From Schistocerca nitens (taxonomy: Eukaryota > Arthropoda > Insecta > Orthoptera > Acrididae), in assembly GCF_023898315.1 (NCBI RefSeq), contig NC_064616.1:539391602-539455601 (forward strand): a stretch of DNA of 64,000 nt, written 5' to 3'. Below, piece after piece: positions 1 to 11,091 of this stretch; position 1 is the stretch's first letter; every line of letters begins with the position of its first letter. The translations under genes were made by a program, and so were the position numbers. Under the pieces are notes generated by a model that worked only from the letters and a program-made list of their open reading frames with translations, did not search any database and was not told the DNA's origin.

Positions 1-872
1 CGTACATGCAGTGAAATACAGAATTAATAATGTCCACTCTCCAAAGAGGTCCTTGTGGTTCTGTATTTAATACAGAAAAGTGTTTAGTTCCCACATACAA
101 AGTCACTGGGTTTTTCAACAGGCCGTGAACGCCTTTTCTACAGCACCCAGTGGTATTGCCTCGTTGATATCACTGATTTCCGCCTGATCACCGAAACTAT
201 GCAATACTGGTCATGGCTAATACTTGCATGGGTGACGAATTTACAGACGCAGATGCTGTTGGTCTTAATGAAACCCAAGTCGCCAAAGTTTCGTACAGTT
301 GAAAGACTTGCAACTGCTCGTGGTGCCACACCGCTCTTTTTCCAGAACTGAATGTCAAAATTAGACATTCACTAAATATGGACCGTTATACAAATTCTGA
401 GCACTTGATAAGTATGAATGTATTCGTTATATTAAAGTGTTTCTTTTTCAATATAGTACTCTAGGGGATTGTTACATTATGGAGATAGCACTCATATTGC
501 GCACAGTTTACACACAAATTCCAGTTCACAGTCATTTCAATTTTAATAAGGCATATAGGGCTGTCAAAACTTTGTTAGCTTGTGGAGATATCTCAAATAT
601 TTACAGAAACTGTAACAACCTATAGTTTTCGATAGACGCCATTGAAAAAACTGTTCAGGATGAAGTAGAATGTGTATTAAATTCGTACGTTTCACTGTGT
701 CACACCGAAAAACGCCAAATGAATCGTACAGTAAGTGCAAGTTAACCGTGATTTGCAGTAACAAAATGTAATAAAATGTATGTTGAGTCCATTTTTGTTT
801 TCTTTCTTACTTTCATTCTTTGTGTAATACAAGATAATTTGGTTGTCTCATTAAAGAAAACATTACAGGCAG
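1..872. other. No recognisable gene
   Basis: Moderately AT-rich sequence with only short reading frames and no motif I recognise. No protein family, RNA gene or repeat boundary could be supported by reading both strands. Confidence 0.5.
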
Positions 873-955
873 AAAGAGAGAGAGAGGGAGGGGGAGAGAG
901 AGAGAGAGAGAGAGAGAGAGGAGGGGTGAATGAGAGAGGGAGGGGGGAGCGGGAG
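873..955. repeat. GA-rich microsatellite
   Basis: An imperfect (GA)n/(GGGA)n tract. It produces artificial Arg/Glu frames on one strand and Ser/Leu/Pro frames on the other; neither is a gene. Confidence 0.95.
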
Positions 956-1156
956 TACATTTACTGACACCGTGCAGTATTTGCCATAAACGTTTGTGGT
1001 TGCGTATAAATCAGAGGGATGAAATTTACTGATTGTAGTGATGATGAGGCTGACTTGGAAACTTAGTGTATAACCTTTCGATGTTGTTTTCCCACATATG
1101 AGATGAAATGTAATGGCAAAGCAATACACTATTTACAATGGTGGAACCTCATGCAG

Positions 1157-1158
<2 letters not shown>

Positions 1159-1208
<50 letters not shown>

Positions 1209-1215
1209 TGTGTGA
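1159..1215. repeat. (TG)n microsatellite
   Basis: An almost pure TG dinucleotide run of over 40 bases with a short CG variation near its end. It gives a Cys-Val frame that should not be read as protein. Confidence 0.97.
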
Positions 1216-1579
1216 TGCCAATATGCTAATAGACGCAATTCAGGTGAAGAAGCTTATGTATAATTGGAAATACTATAGCATTGGCTATCGTGCTAATTTA
1301 TGAAATTAATGGAATAAACTGGCGTAATTCTTGATAATACTTTTGAAGGAACCTTTTTTCAACATGGTAACAATTCAGTTGTAGTTTGCGTAAGATGAAG
1401 TGTACATAAATGTTTGATGTATAAGTATTGCAGTATAATTAGATACTTTTGGATATCGCTCAAAAATATCAGATAATTTTGAACACATAGGAGTATGCAT
1501 ACCAACTGGGCCATTTAGGTTTAGGTACAAAATACTTCGTTTTTAGTGGCTGTTTTCTTTTAACGGATGCTAATTTCTT

Positions 1580-1712
1580 TTTTAATGATCCCAACACCGC
1601 CATCTTGGTTTCTTAAATTTCCTGACTACGGCATCTTAAATATTTTTAAATTTACAGGCAACACCACCTTGGATTTTTAAATTTCATTCCAACGTGGCGT
1701 AATAGAAAAATG
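1580..1712. repeat. Degenerate short direct repeat
   Basis: The phrases CAACACCGCCATCTTGG and CAACACCACCTTGGATT recur about 80 bases apart, each followed by a TTTTTAAATTT-type run, with a weaker related CGGCATCTT between. This looks like an old tandem repeat of unknown family. Confidence 0.5.
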
Positions 1713-1944
1713 GGTGCAGATTGTGACATCACGATGATGACGTTAAAGAGAAAGAGGCGTGGATTGTGACGCCATTGACAAGGGTGGTAATCTCATTCTA
1801 CACTTTCCAGTCACATTAATGTAACCGCTACGTATGTTCGACGTGAACGTGAAACCACTCACAAATCACTGGTGGCAGCACTGGTGGTCGGCAGTTTATG
1901 AAGCATGTCAGGGGGACGTGGGAAACGGTGCAGTCATTGTCGTA

Positions 1945-2556
1945 ATGCGGAAACGGAGAGATTTATCTGACGTCCAAAGTGGCATGATGATTTGCTTTCA
2001 AGTCAAGAGTGAAAGCATTTTCGAAACGGCTAAACATGAAAACTGTACAGGTGCCACCGTGGTTAAAGTATAATGTGGATGGAAAAGTGGCACTGTTCAT
2101 AACAGTAGCCAAGGCAAATGCGGGACTCTGTGTGTCGTAGATGAGAGGGGTGAGATGTGTATCGGTGAATAAACGTGTAACTGTTGAGCAACTGCCAACC
2201 AAAATTAATCATGTGGCTACCAACAGTATACTCTCAACGTGCGTTCAGCAAATGATGCTGCATACGACACTCCGCTGCAGGCACATGCTTCATGCACTCA
2301 CGCTGACTGCTTTTCATCAACGACGAAGGATGGTATTTGCACGCCAACTGGAACTCCACTGAGTGGCGACACGTGATGCTTTTAGATGAATCATGTTTTA
2401 TGTTCCTTCAGCGTCAAACGACTAAATACTGACACTATGAAATAATCTTCGAAAAGGTCCCAGTCGGAGTAGGGGCGTTATGTTCTCGGGAATAGAGTCA
2501 TTGCAATCCCTGAGTGATCTTGTCTTTCTGGAACGCATAGTGGATCAACATTACTC
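1945..2556 (+). pseudogene. Tc1/mariner-like transposase remnant
   Basis: Decayed DDE transposase of a cut-and-paste DNA transposon. From the ATG at 1,945 the frame reads MRKRRDLSDVQSGMM, the helix-turn-helix start typical of Tc1-type transposases. Further on, HQRRRMVFARQ and then EWRHVMLLDESCF (about 2,355-2,400) match the region around the second catalytic Asp. VMFSGIESL and DLVFLERIVDQHY near 2,480-2,555 fit the following strand. The frame changes several times and stops occur, so it is dead. No terminal inverted repeats were found. Its 3' end runs straight into gypsy sequence, which makes the open frame at 2,480-2,782 a chance fusion of two elements. Family assignment is by motif memory. 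Confidence 0.7.
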
Positions 2557-3471
2557 AGCAAGTACTGACAGGGATGATATTGACGGCATATTTGATACTA
2601 ATGACTTAATTCAGAATAAAATTCAAACAACTGAGAATTGTAATGACACTGATAGGCAAGAGCTTTTGAGATTTTACAAGCACATTCCACAGTTTTTACT
2701 CACAAAACAGGAACAATCGAGGGATTTCAATACAAATTTCGTGTTCATGAGCATACTAAATATTGTGTTAGACCATACGTAATTTCAGCACATTATAGGG
2801 GCTGTGTTAGAACAGAAATACAATCTATGCTTGATGAGGGCATTATTGAGCCTGCACGAAGCTCATACTACAATCCATTACATGTTGTTGAGAAGAAAAA
2901 TGGATCGATCAGGCTTGTCTTATATTCGAGACCAATCAATACTATCATCATTCCTGAAACAGACAGGCCGCAAACGATGGAAGAACTTATTCAAAATTTT
3001 AATGGTGTATAAGTGTTTCCTTCTATTGATCTCAGATCCAGCTTTTATCAGATCGAACTTCATCCAGAATGTAGAAAATACACAATTTTCCTTGGTTTCG
3101 GCGTTTGTTATCAGTTTCGGAAACTTCCTTTTGGTTTGAATATTTCTTCGGCAGCATTCATTCGCGGGCTAAATTCCATATTACCTGAGTTCTTAAAACG
3201 TCACATCACCTTATACGTGGACGATATTGTGATAGCAGAAGCCTCATGGGAACAACACAATCGCATCCTCAACAGCGTGTTACATATTTTTGCAGAATCT
3301 GGGATTACAGTTAACTTGGAAAAGTGTGAATTCGGTAGGACAAAGGTGAAGTTTCTGGGACATATTATTCCTTCTGAAGGCATTCCGCCAGATCCTGAAA
3401 ATTTAGAAGCAATCAGAGCCATTCCAGTTCCATCCACACAAAAAAAGTCCGCAGTTTTCTATGTCTCGTAA
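2557..3471 (+). pseudogene. pol: Ty3/gypsy pol: reverse transcriptase part
   Basis: Reverse transcriptase of an LTR retrotransposon. A leader resembling the protease-RT linker is followed from about 2,722 by the RT domain: MLDEGIIEPARSSYYNP, then SIDLRSSFYQIELHPE with the first catalytic Asp, KLPFGLNIS, and YVDDIVIA with the paired catalytic Asp residues, ending in EKCEFGRTKVKFLGHII. Damage visible: a frameshift near 2,715, an in-frame TAA at 3,010-3,012, and a frameshift in a seven-A run near 3,440-3,446, after which the sequence continues in another frame. Gag and protease are not recognisable upstream, where a Tc1-like remnant lies instead, so the 5' half appears lost. Confidence 0.9.
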
Positions 3472-4160
3472 ATTTTTACCGTCGTTTTCTGAATATGCAA
3501 ATTCTAGTGACACCAAAGCTTTGTTTTCTCACTAGAAAAAATACTATTGGGAACTGGGACGAACAAGCACAGATGGAATTCAATTCTTTGAAAGAATCGC
3601 TACTTAACACGCCAATACTAGCTCATCCAGATCTGTCACAAGATTTCTGCCTTAGCATGGATTCTTCTAAAATCGGTCTTGGTGCCCATTTATTTCAAGA
3701 AGCCACTGAAAATGACACTACTGTTCAGAAAACCATTGCTTTTTCTAGCCGAGTGCTAACAAAATCTGAAATAGATTAATCCGTTACTGAATTAGAAGCT
3801 TTAGCTATCATTTGCGCATTTAACAAATTCCGTTTCTTTCTTTCTGGTAAGCACGCAAGAGTATACAGTGATCATCGTGCATTACAATTTGTTATGTCTT
3901 CAAAATTAAATCACGACAGGTTAAAACGTTGGGCATTGTTTCTGCAAGAATTCCACTTCACAATAGTCCACATTCCCGGCAAGGAGAACACTGTTGCGGA
4001 CGCACTGTCACGCGCACCGGCTGGGCTTGAGAAAAGTAACACAGAAGGCCACCTCGAGAAAAATTTCAGTATTCTTTACATTGAGAAAGTCGCCTTTGAA
4101 AACTTCATCACCAAATCTTTAAAGGACATTGCTCATGAACAAGATAAAGATCCGATTTGA
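3447..4160 (+). pseudogene. pol: Ty3/gypsy pol: RNase H part
   Basis: Continuation of the same polyprotein after the A-run frameshift. VRSFLCLVNFYRRFL is the RT connection; RNase H follows with LSMDSSKIGLG (first Asp), TELEALAI (Glu, just after an in-frame TAA at about 3,777) and YSDHRALQF (Asp). The tether ends with IPGKENTVADALSR, a hallmark of Ty3/gypsy elements. All three acidic residues are present, but the stop and frameshift break the frame. It leads into the integrase. Confidence 0.9.
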
Positions 4161-5525
4161 AAAGACATCAAAAGTAAATGGCATGAAAAGACACACACAC
4201 ACAGATTCGGCATTATTATCTGGTTAGAAACAACATACTGTTCAAACGCTGCACTGTTGATGACAAGCTATGGGTACTTTGCGTTCCTGACGATTTTGTT
4301 AATAGCCGGCCGAGGTGGTCTAGCGGTTCTAGGCGCTTAGTCCGGAACCGCGCGACTGCTACGGTCGCAGGTTCGAATCCTGCCTTGGGCATGGATGTGT
4401 GTGATGTCCTTAGGTTAGTTCGGTTTAAGTAGTTCTAAGTTCTATGGGACTGATGACCACTGATGTTAAGTCCCATAGTGCTCAGAGCCATTTGAACCAT
4501 TTGATTTTGTTAATAAGCTCATTTGGTACATTCATTTCAGCTATGCACATTTTGGTTCACAAAAATGTTATCATATTCTTTGGACGACTTGTTATTTTAA
4601 CAATATGGAAAAGAGAATTCGAAGAGTCTTGCCTATTTGTAAACTTTGTCAAAAGGCGAAACCATCTACTATCTCACATCGTGCTCCGTTGTTTCCTATC
4701 TTTCCTTCTAAATTAAAAGAATTTGCTGGTGTTGATCTCTTGGGACCCCTTATCAGAACATCGAATGGATTTTCGTACGTTCTAGTCGCTGTTGAACTTA
4801 CTTCAAAATTTGTTTGTTTCACTCCGTTACGTAAAGCCACTCAATGGTCTGTATCCAACGCCTTTGTTACAAATTTCTTACGTGAAGTAGGACATGTTAG
4901 TAAAGTCATTTCAGATAATGGACAGCAATTCAGATCTGCTGTTTGGTCACACATGCTTTGGAACCATAAAATCAAACCAGTTTTTATTTCATTGTACACA
5001 CCACATTGTAACCCATCTGAACGAATTATGAAAGAAATCAATAAGCTTTGCAGACTTTATTGTCACAGAAAACATCAGCATGGGGACAGATATTTACACT
5101 TATTTCAAAACGTGCTGAATGAAATGCCTCATGACTCTACTGCTTTACTACCTATTCTTGTACAGAAGAATGAAGAACCACCAAACAGAAACAGAGAGCT
5201 TGTACCTTTTCCGAATACCCGTAAACATCGACACAAAGACATAATTGATTTGGCTATAAAAAATATAAATTCTGCAGAAGACAAAAGGAGAAAACTACAC
5301 GGTAAAGCAATTGCAAAGAAATTATATATTGGTCAGAAAGTTCTCATTAAAGCTGATTCATTGTCACATAAGAAGAAACACTTGAGTCACAATATCTTTC
5401 TAGTATACAATGGACCTTACAGAATCCGACGTATACCACATGATAATTGCGTTGAAGTTGAAACTCTGCGTACTAGGAAGAGTAAAGGTTTAAACCACAT
5501 TTCGAATGTAAAACCATATTTTTGA
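4161..5525 (+). pseudogene. pol: Ty3/gypsy pol: integrase, split by a SINE
   Basis: Integrase of the gypsy-type element. The N-terminal zinc region is in two pieces: VPDDFVN before the SINE at 4,305-4,502, then HFSYAHFG and CKLCQKAK after it. The 306-codon open frame at 4,605-5,525 holds the core with VDLLGPL, VISDNGQQF and NPSERIMKEI, giving the expected D, D and E positions, and then a basic C-terminal region with GPYRIRR. This is the best preserved part of the element and ends in a natural TGA after KPYF. No envelope gene could be recognised downstream. Confidence 0.9.
4305..4502 (+). mobile_element. tRNA-derived SINE with 13-bp target duplication
   Basis: A short non-autonomous retroposon. 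The head is tRNA-like, with an A-box-like TGGTCTAGCGGTTCTAGG and a B box GGTTCGAATCC; the tail ends CAGAGCCATTTGAACCATT. GATTTTGTTAATA stands at 4,292-4,304 and again at 4,503-4,515, a perfect 13-bp target-site duplication that fixes both ends. It interrupts the gypsy integrase frame, so it inserted after the gypsy element. A close copy lies at 43,836. Confidence 0.95.
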
Positions 5526-8500
5526 AAGATAATCTGCTTATTAACTTTGTCTTTGCCACATAACTTTTCACTTTACATTACTAATATGCTTTGTCAGACT
5601 TAGAATCTGTTAACATGCAACAATGTCTGAAGTTAAATATCCAGTCAAGAACCAAGAGAACTTATTTAAACAGAAATTACGAATGCATTGTTATTGTGAA
5701 CAGACAACACAGCGTTATTGTGTGTATACATTCTTGCTTGTTAGTTGCACGATTAGGTAACGACTATAAGGCTCACATACTTAGCACATTTACCAGTACT
5801 GCTAATGAGATTTTAATGCAACATTTTGGTTTACTTAAGAATACATTCTGGATTTAAAGTACTTGCTTTGAGATACCTGATGACACAGTGGTTAGTTTAT
5901 GTGACAGCTACACGATTTTATTACGACGCTACTAATGAGTGTAATTTACAATGTTGCTTTTGCGGTGTTTCTGTGTTATATCTGCACAGTTTTTCTGAAT
6001 TATTCGTGACAGTAAAACATGTTCTAGTAGTAACTTTTGTGGTATAGCTACAATGAGACAGCCTTTTCCGTAGCACAACAATACGTTACAGCACAGTACT
6101 TTCTTCATCACGGCAATAAGCGTAATAACTAAGATATCTATACTCAAAGCATTTCACTTTTGTGTATCATGAGGTAAGTACATTAACTTCTGCAGAACTC
6201 AGCTTTCGGAGGACGATAACTATGACACTTCCACAGAGATTATCTTACAACAAGACGCACAGCTTAGCACTACAGTACACATATTTGAGTGATTAATTTT
6301 GTACTTAAAACATTTATTTTTCAAAATTTTTGATATACAAAGAAAGTTTTCTGTGATATATTTCATTCCAATGCTGCAATCTGCAACACCTGAGGGTACA
6401 ATTACATTAATCCTCAGGGGGGTACACCCTTACTTTGTGTACCATATGTCTGGCAAACACAAGGAGCCGTAGCTAATATGGTATTTGCTTATACAACTTT
6501 ACACATCAGTACTATATTTCTCTAACACATAAATAACACAGCTATCTGATCATTTAACTGAGTGACAAACTTTTTTTACTACGTCAGTGACAGATGTTTA
6601 CGCAATTACACAGTTGGATAATTTCACACTTACGAAATTGTATTTCTCTGTACTTTGTGAACCCTTCATATTTTTTGGAACCATTGTGATACTGTGAGAG
6701 CTTTGAATGATGTATTTGGTATGGGATCATGATTTTTAAAGTACGTTTGAGGTAGATGACACTATTGAAGTGAGCAGTGAATTTTTTTAGGTTTTGAAAT
6801 TACTGGAGTAAGCTATGACGATTTTGAGAATTGACTGAGATGTTATGATATTATTACGACGACAAAGTGTATTATGCTGTTGAGATATGTTTATGATCAA
6901 GAAGAAGATGCTACCATATATGAGGAATTTGTTTATGCTATGTATTTCTTATGATGAAATATTGAAGAAGTGTCAACGAATATGTATATGTACAATAAGG
7001 TAAGGAATAATGAGTAGTGGTTAGGGACTCTGATTTGTGAAAAAGGATGTTGGAAACCAAGAATCGTACTTTAAGAATTATGTAATCTGTGTACATCCAT
7101 GAATGTATTACAATGCTGTCGAACATTTTTTGGACACTGTTATATTTATAGGATTTTATTTTGTACACATTTGTATTACAAATTCTCAACCTGTGAAAAT
7201 GTTTTTATATGAGACTGTCAGTGTAGCGGAAACTGCTCTCGTAAATATATCAGTAAGTAAGGTAAGTGACCTTGACGTAATGCGTTTTGGGCGCCCAGCT
7301 GAGAGATAGTCGTCTGACAAAGGAAAGCCATTAGGTGGAGAAAAAAGGCCATTATCCTCGCTATTGACATTTCTTTGTCGAAAGCATCATAAATACGACA
7401 TGCTTAAACTTGAAAACATATGATTCTACTGTGAAGCTCTTAATGTATGATATTTACTAAAATGCCTAATGAAATGATGAGAATTATTTTACATTTATTG
7501 TCTTTGCAGTTTAGAGATTGGTCATTTTGTATAATATCCAGTTTCTAGCTGCACTGCAGCATTGGTTAAAATGAAATTTTATACTTGTACTAATATAAAT
7601 ATTTCATACCTACAGATCCAGTAAATAATAACTTTATAATCTACTTCATAAAAACGAGGGAGCACAAAAAGACATTTCCCTTCACAGGAATTGCATACAT
7701 AATTTTTGTCAATGACTGGGTAACATATTTAGTAGTGTAAGTTAAGGTGATGCATCACCCTAGTGTTAAGATGTGACATAGGTATTAAACATGGCCATTT
7801 TTACTGTAGTATTTTTTCTGCTTGAGCTTTGTCATGTTTAGATATAAGTTAGTGCATTTGCTGCTGCTGTGTGCCAGGCATAATGTTACTGAATTTGACT
7901 TTGTATTACTTTGTTAAGCCAGTTTTCCTACATATTTATTTTCCTTGTTTGCTGTGCATTGCCTTATATTAGTTGTAATATTGCATTTGATTTGCTAATT
8001 TATGCTCCTTGCTTTGCCAATTTGAATTTGTTATCATTGCTGTTTGTGTTTATTGTTTTGCGCTGCTGCATTGCCTCGTCTCTTAGTTTAGCATCTGATC
8101 TCAGTAGATTTAAGTTAGCTTAAGATGGAGTCAGCTATATATGAGAACGAGTTCTGATGAATGGAAGGAAATTTATTGAGAAGCTATAAGAAAATGGTTT
8201 GGCCAAAAAAGTATTTAAAAGAGGATATGACCAAAAAAGTAGGGTTTAGGGGCAACAGGTTTAGGTAGGATTTTCTTGGAAATAAATGTTGAGGAAAGAT
8301 AATGGAAAATAAATAATGAGGTAAGAAATATGTGAACATATAAATACAGAAAGCATGCTTGGATAGGATTTTTTTGGTGGGAACAAATGTTGAAATAAGA
8401 CGAATGGTCTATGGAATGAAGTTTAGGGTTGGACTGCTGTAACAAATGTTACACTGAAAACAAACCCTGTCCTGTATTTTTGTGTTATTACACTATGTGA

Positions 8501-9113
8501 ATTTGTGTTTTTCCTGTCTGTATAAGTTTTACTAATAACATTTATATTGTAGAATTTTTCTGATAATATGTTATTTACCTTGTAAATATGCTTGGACATT
8601 ATTTATTCTGTTTTGTTTTAATGCTCATGTGTAAAGTTAATGTTTCAAAAGTTATTCTGATCTTTTATGTATTTACTTGACACATTTCCTGTAACACTGA
8701 TTTATATGTTAGTTCAATTCCTTTGTAAAGCCCATATTACCACAAATGTTATCTGTATTGTTATGTCATCTAATTATATATTTTGTACCTTTGCTATTCT
8801 ATTCTCATGTTATAATATTGTAATTGACACCAGTTCAGCAAATTAAGTAACTTGAAAGCATTCATTTCACTGGACACATTTCTGTTGGTCATAGTATATG
8901 CACAATATGTATTATAAAAGAGGACTGTTAGTGCTCCCACGTGTGTTGATAAGTCAGCAAGGGACTGGTTAACAGCATTGCTGGTTCTAAGGACAATTCC
9001 TAAAACCTTGTGAGTACACAAGTGGTTGTTTATGGACTTGCTATATTCTCCGCAATACTCTTCAATGGTGATTCTGCACCTGCACAGTCGCAACAGTTGG
9101 CTGCTAGCTGTCT
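5526..9113. other. Long stretch without a recognisable gene
   Basis: AT-rich sequence downstream of the gypsy integrase. Only short frames occur, none with a motif I can name. It may be the 3' internal or untranslated part of the gypsy-type element, since it lies between pol and the LTR-like repeat at 9,691, but nothing in the sequence proves that link. Confidence 0.4.
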
Positions 9114-9303
9114 CTACAAGGACTACAGTGGGTCAGCATCTTTGATGACTCTCCAATACCATTATTTCTACAAGGACTGCACTGGGTCTGCACCTTTGAT
9201 GACTCACCAATACCGTTATTTATACAAGGACTGCAGTGGGTCTGCACCTGTGGTGGCCCTCCAATACCATACTCTCTACCAAGACTACAGTGGGTCTGTT
9301 CTG
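9114..9303 (+). repeat. 54-bp minisatellite, about 3.5 units
   Basis: Units beginning CTACAAGGACT start at about 9,114, 9,168, 9,222 and 9,276, a spacing of exactly 54 bases (18 codons). Each contains CAGTGGGTCTGCACCT-like and CTCCAATACCAT-like blocks, and the frame at 9,010-9,306 stays open through the array, giving a Tyr/Ser-rich repeat. Whether it was ever translated is unknown. It lies just upstream of the first LTR-like repeat. Confidence 0.9.
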
Positions 9304-9690
9304 TGATCACCTACATACCAATATTCTTCAAAACTTCGAATGACACTGCTGTGGGTTTGCTTTGTTGTGGCCCATTACGTGTCTGCATGTCAAGAGACAG
9401 CACTGTCCTACCGTTGGAAGGACAACACTACTTCTTCAAGACTGCATGGAAATCCACAACTACCATGTGCATTTTATTTTACTGCTCAGAGTTTGACTGC
9501 AATTTTACTGTGATGAATAATCAGAACTGTCTTTATGGACTGTGAGAAAATTTTAGCTTTTGACCGACATTGTATCAATAAGTGTGTGCATTTGATTTCT
9601 TTGTTATTGTAATTATGAAAAACTTTTTCAAATCTGTATTGGCCAGTGAACAAAACAATTTAAAAATTTTTGTGGGGAGCATAGGTGCTA
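9304..9690. other. Non-coding link to LTR-like repeat, with possible polypurine tract
   Basis: No gene seen. The last 20 bases contain the purine-rich GTGGGGAGCATAGG, a position and composition expected of a polypurine tract directly before a 3' LTR. This is inference from location only. Confidence 0.35.
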
Positions 9691-10369
9691 TGTAAATAGG
9701 TTGTTTAGGTTTTTATAATGGGAACACCACGTAGCACTCTGTATGAAAATAACTGGCTGTGCTGTGTGCAGTCTGTGGCTAGTTTGAATTGTTGTCTGCC
9801 ATTGTAGTGTTGGGCAGCTGGATGTTAACAGCGTGTAGCGTTGCTCAGTTGGAGGTGACCCGCCAGCAGTGGTGGATGTGGGGAGGGAAATGGCGGAGTT
9901 TTGAAATTTGTAAGACTGGATGTCATGTACTGCTATATATATTATGAATTTTGAATACTAGTAAGGTAAATACATTGTTTGTTCTCTATCAAAATCTTTC
10001 ATTTGCTAACTATGCCTATCAGTAGTTAGTGCCTTCGGTAGTTTGAATCTTTTATTTAGATGGCAGTAGTGGTGCTCGCTGTATTGCAGTAGTTCGATTA
10101 ACGAAGATTTTTGGTGAGGTAAGTGATTTGTGAAAGGTATAGGTTAATATTAATCAGGGCCATTCTTTTGTAGGGATTTTTGAAAGTCAGGTTGCGTTGC
10201 GCTAAAAACATTGTGTGTCAGTTTAGTGTTGATCAGAATAAGTAAAGAGAGTAATGTCTGAGTACGTTCAGTTTTGCTCAGATGTTTGAAAATCATATAA
10301 TGTAAGAGGTTTATCAACACAGTAATTCATTAATTCATTAATATTTCTAAGGGACGTTTCACTACTACA
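9691..10369 (+). repeat. LTR-like repeat, copy 1
   Basis: About 680 bases starting TGTAAATAGG and ending near GGGACGTTTCACTACTACA. It shares long stretches with copy 2 (10,782-11,091 plus 12,526-12,726), including CTCTGTATGAAAAT, GCTGTGTGCAGTCTGTGG, GGTGGATGTGGGGAG and AAATACATTGTTTGTTCTC. TG...CA ends and the preceding purine tract suggest an LTR, possibly the 3' LTR of the gypsy element upstream, but no matching 5' LTR is in the window. Confidence 0.6.
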
Positions 10370-10780
10370 TTATAGAATTTGTCATAATTGCCATCAGTAC
10401 TAGTGAACTAAATATGAACTACAATTTTCCATTTATATAAAAAATTTAAGTACATATAAAAAATACATAAATTAAAAAATTTATGTAGTTAAAAATGTAT
10501 ATAGATAACAATTTTATATAATTTAAATTATTTCACCAAAAACAATTGTGTTTACATCTAAAGGCACAGTTTCGACAGAATTTTTTAATGTGACAGTAAT
10601 AAAATTTGCTTTGTGTGCATTATTGATTGATTTTTATTTATTTGATGTAAATTTAAAGGTACACATACTGTTATATCAAAGTCATCAAAGTAAAAAAGTC
10701 TGTTTATATCTTTACCAACAACATTATTCCTTTTAAGCATGAAATACTATTCAAAATTGTACATACTTTGTTCACCAACT
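10370..10780 (-). pseudogene. Orphan Polinton fragment (DDFDITV gene)
   Basis: An AT-rich fragment between the two LTR-like repeats. On the minus strand it reads MLKRNNVVGKDINRL...DDFDITVCV, closely matching 47,560-47,655 (MLKRIIVVAKN...DDFDITVTV), where it sits among Polinton genes. Here the frame continues with NNAHKANFITVTL and SVETVPLDVNT. The protein family is unknown to me; a small virion protein is one possibility. It shows that Polinton DNA extends left of the main block. Confidence 0.55.
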
Positions 10781-11091
10781 GTGTATGTAGGTTTTTATAT
10801 TGGTAACACAATGTAGTGCTCTGTATGAAAATCGCTAGCTATGCTGTGTGCAGTCTGTGGCCGGTTGGCATTGTGGGAATACTCGCCTTTGTAGTATTGG
10901 GCAGTTGGATGTGAACAGCACATAGCGATGCACTGTTGGAGGTGAGCCACCAGCACTGGTGGATGTGGGGAGTGAGATGGCGGAGTATTGAGTGTGGATG
11001 ATCTGGACGAGTGTCCATCAGAGAGAGTAAATTTGTAATACTGGATGTCATGAACTGATATATATACATAATGACTTCTGAACAGTATTAA

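Noticed and set aside
776-967. Open frames through the GA tract
   Set aside because: They are simple-repeat translations present on both strands, with no conserved motif.
1103-1303. Cys-Val rich frame
   Set aside because: It comes from the TG microsatellite.
2480-2782. A 100-codon protein spanning transposase-like and gypsy-like residues
   Set aside because: It is a chance fusion of two adjacent dead elements, not one gene.
4312-4384. tRNA gene
   Set aside because: The A and B boxes belong to a SINE head with a flanking target duplication, and the same head recurs at 43,843; no proper cloverleaf acceptor pairing is seen.
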